A stretch of DNA of 64,000 bases from Chitinophaga sp. LS1. Lineage in GTDB: Bacteria; Bacteroidota; Bacteroidia; Chitinophagales; Chitinophagaceae. Below, in pieces: positions 63,770 through 64,000 of this stretch. Made by a program: the position numbers and the translations under genes. The notes under the pieces were generated by a model. The model was given only the letters and a program-made list of their open reading frames with translations, was not told the origin of the DNA and ran no database searches. Positions within the stretch are counted from its first letter, which is position 1; each line of letters opens with the position of its first letter. The stretch lies in assembly GCF_034274695.1 (NCBI RefSeq), contig NZ_CP128362.1, positions 7,442,501 to 7,506,500 of the forward strand. The letters run 5' to 3'.

Positions 63770-64000
63770 ATGGAGCTGTCGGTACAAAACACACAGGAAT
63801 TTCACAAGCAGATCAAAGCAGCAGGTATGCTAATTGCCATTGGAATAGTCTTTGGCGATATAGGCACTTCTCCACTATATACCTATACAGCATTATTCAA
63901 GCCTGATGAAATTATCAATCCTGCTAAGGCATTAGGTGTATTAAGTTGTGTAATATGGACACTTACTTTACAAACCACGTTTAAGTATATTTTCATCACT
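63770..64000 (+). CDS. kup: KUP family potassium transporter (5' part; runs off the window)
   Basis: Only the first 77 codons are visible, from the ATG at 63770 with a GGGAAATA leader. The start is strongly typical of KUP: AAGMLIAIGIVFGDIGTSPLYTY (about 17-39; key elements GIVFGDIGTSPLY) in the first transmembrane segment, then ALFKPDE and the start of the second helix (VLSCVIWTLTLQTTFKY). It imports K+ with protons. It is divergent from the response regulator gene (107-bp spacer). Everything beyond 64000 is unseen. Confidence 0.9.
   Translation, partial: MELSVQNTQEFHKQIKAAGMLIAIGIVFGDIGTSPLYTYTALFKPDEIINPAKALGVLSCVIWTLTLQTTFKYIFIT

Noticed and set aside
1..64000. Mobile elements, tRNA or rRNA genes
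   Set aside because: No transposase, integrase, terminal inverted repeats or tRNA-like cloverleaf was recognised by reading; a dedicated scan was not possible here.

Overview
The window looks like a piece of a Bacteroidota chromosome, most likely Chitinophagaceae (a Chitinophaga-like gliding soil bacterium). The evidence is SusC/SusD pairs, lipoproteins with acidic or lysine-rich residues after the lipobox Cys, type IX secretion (T9SS) C-terminal domains on secreted enzymes, a CHU_C-type adhesin, AT-rich spacers with TAnnTTTG-like -7 elements, and almost no Shine-Dalgarno sequences. No rRNA, tRNA, CRISPR array, insertion sequence or prophage was found.

Layout. 1-0.9 kb: a truncated Crp/Fnr regulator and a CPCC zinc-ribbon-like protein. 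1.5-12.8 kb: a beta-mannan utilisation locus (SusC, SusD, an IPT-domain surface lipoprotein, a divergent AraC regulator, GH26 mannanase, sodium/sugar symporter, GH130 mannosylglucose phosphorylase), followed by a convergent T9SS-exported pectate lyase. 14.6-15.1 kb: a minigene that looks like an internally deleted glutaminase/DUF4965-family gene, followed by a terminator and a 92-bp repeat. 15.6-20.5 kb: a CheB-CheR-PAS-histidine kinase fusion and a CPA1 cation/proton antiporter. 20.7-25.4 kb: a 1574-residue adhesin with eight 252-bp tandem repeats. 25.6-28.8 kb: a beta-propeller protein, an AidA/PixA inclusion-body protein, a fasciclin protein and a DUF1003 remnant followed by the second copy of the 92-bp repeat. 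29.0-31.0 kb: an M13 peptidase lipoprotein. 31.4-37.7 kb: a tolC-adaptor-RND drug-efflux operon with its TetR regulator and three matching operator-like palindromes. 37.9-41.5 kb: a multidomain GH78 enzyme.

41.8-55.6 kb is the most unusual part and looks like a metal-acquisition and respiration region. It holds two TonB-dependent receptors, a PepSY membrane protein, a DJ-1/PfpI-YHS fusion lipoprotein, three small membrane proteins sharing C-x-N-[KR]-x6-C-[NK]-G-x-C, a receptor remnant, a SCO copper chaperone-like protein, an AraC regulator, and a pair of bd-like membrane proteins each ending in a cytochrome c domain, bracketed by two single-TM small proteins. 55.9-63.7 kb encodes a CzcCBA-type heavy-metal RND exporter and an OmpR/EnvZ-type two-component system. 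The window ends in the start of a kup potassium transporter gene.

How the genes fit together. The mannan locus encodes surface capture, mannobiose release, inner-membrane uptake and phosphorolysis, but the mannobiose 2-epimerase that normally supplies the phosphorylase substrate is not in this window. The 41.8-63.7 kb block combines candidate metal import, metal handling, a copper-chaperone-linked respiratory module and metal export. Metal identities are inference. Function calls come from recognising protein families by eye; no database search was run.
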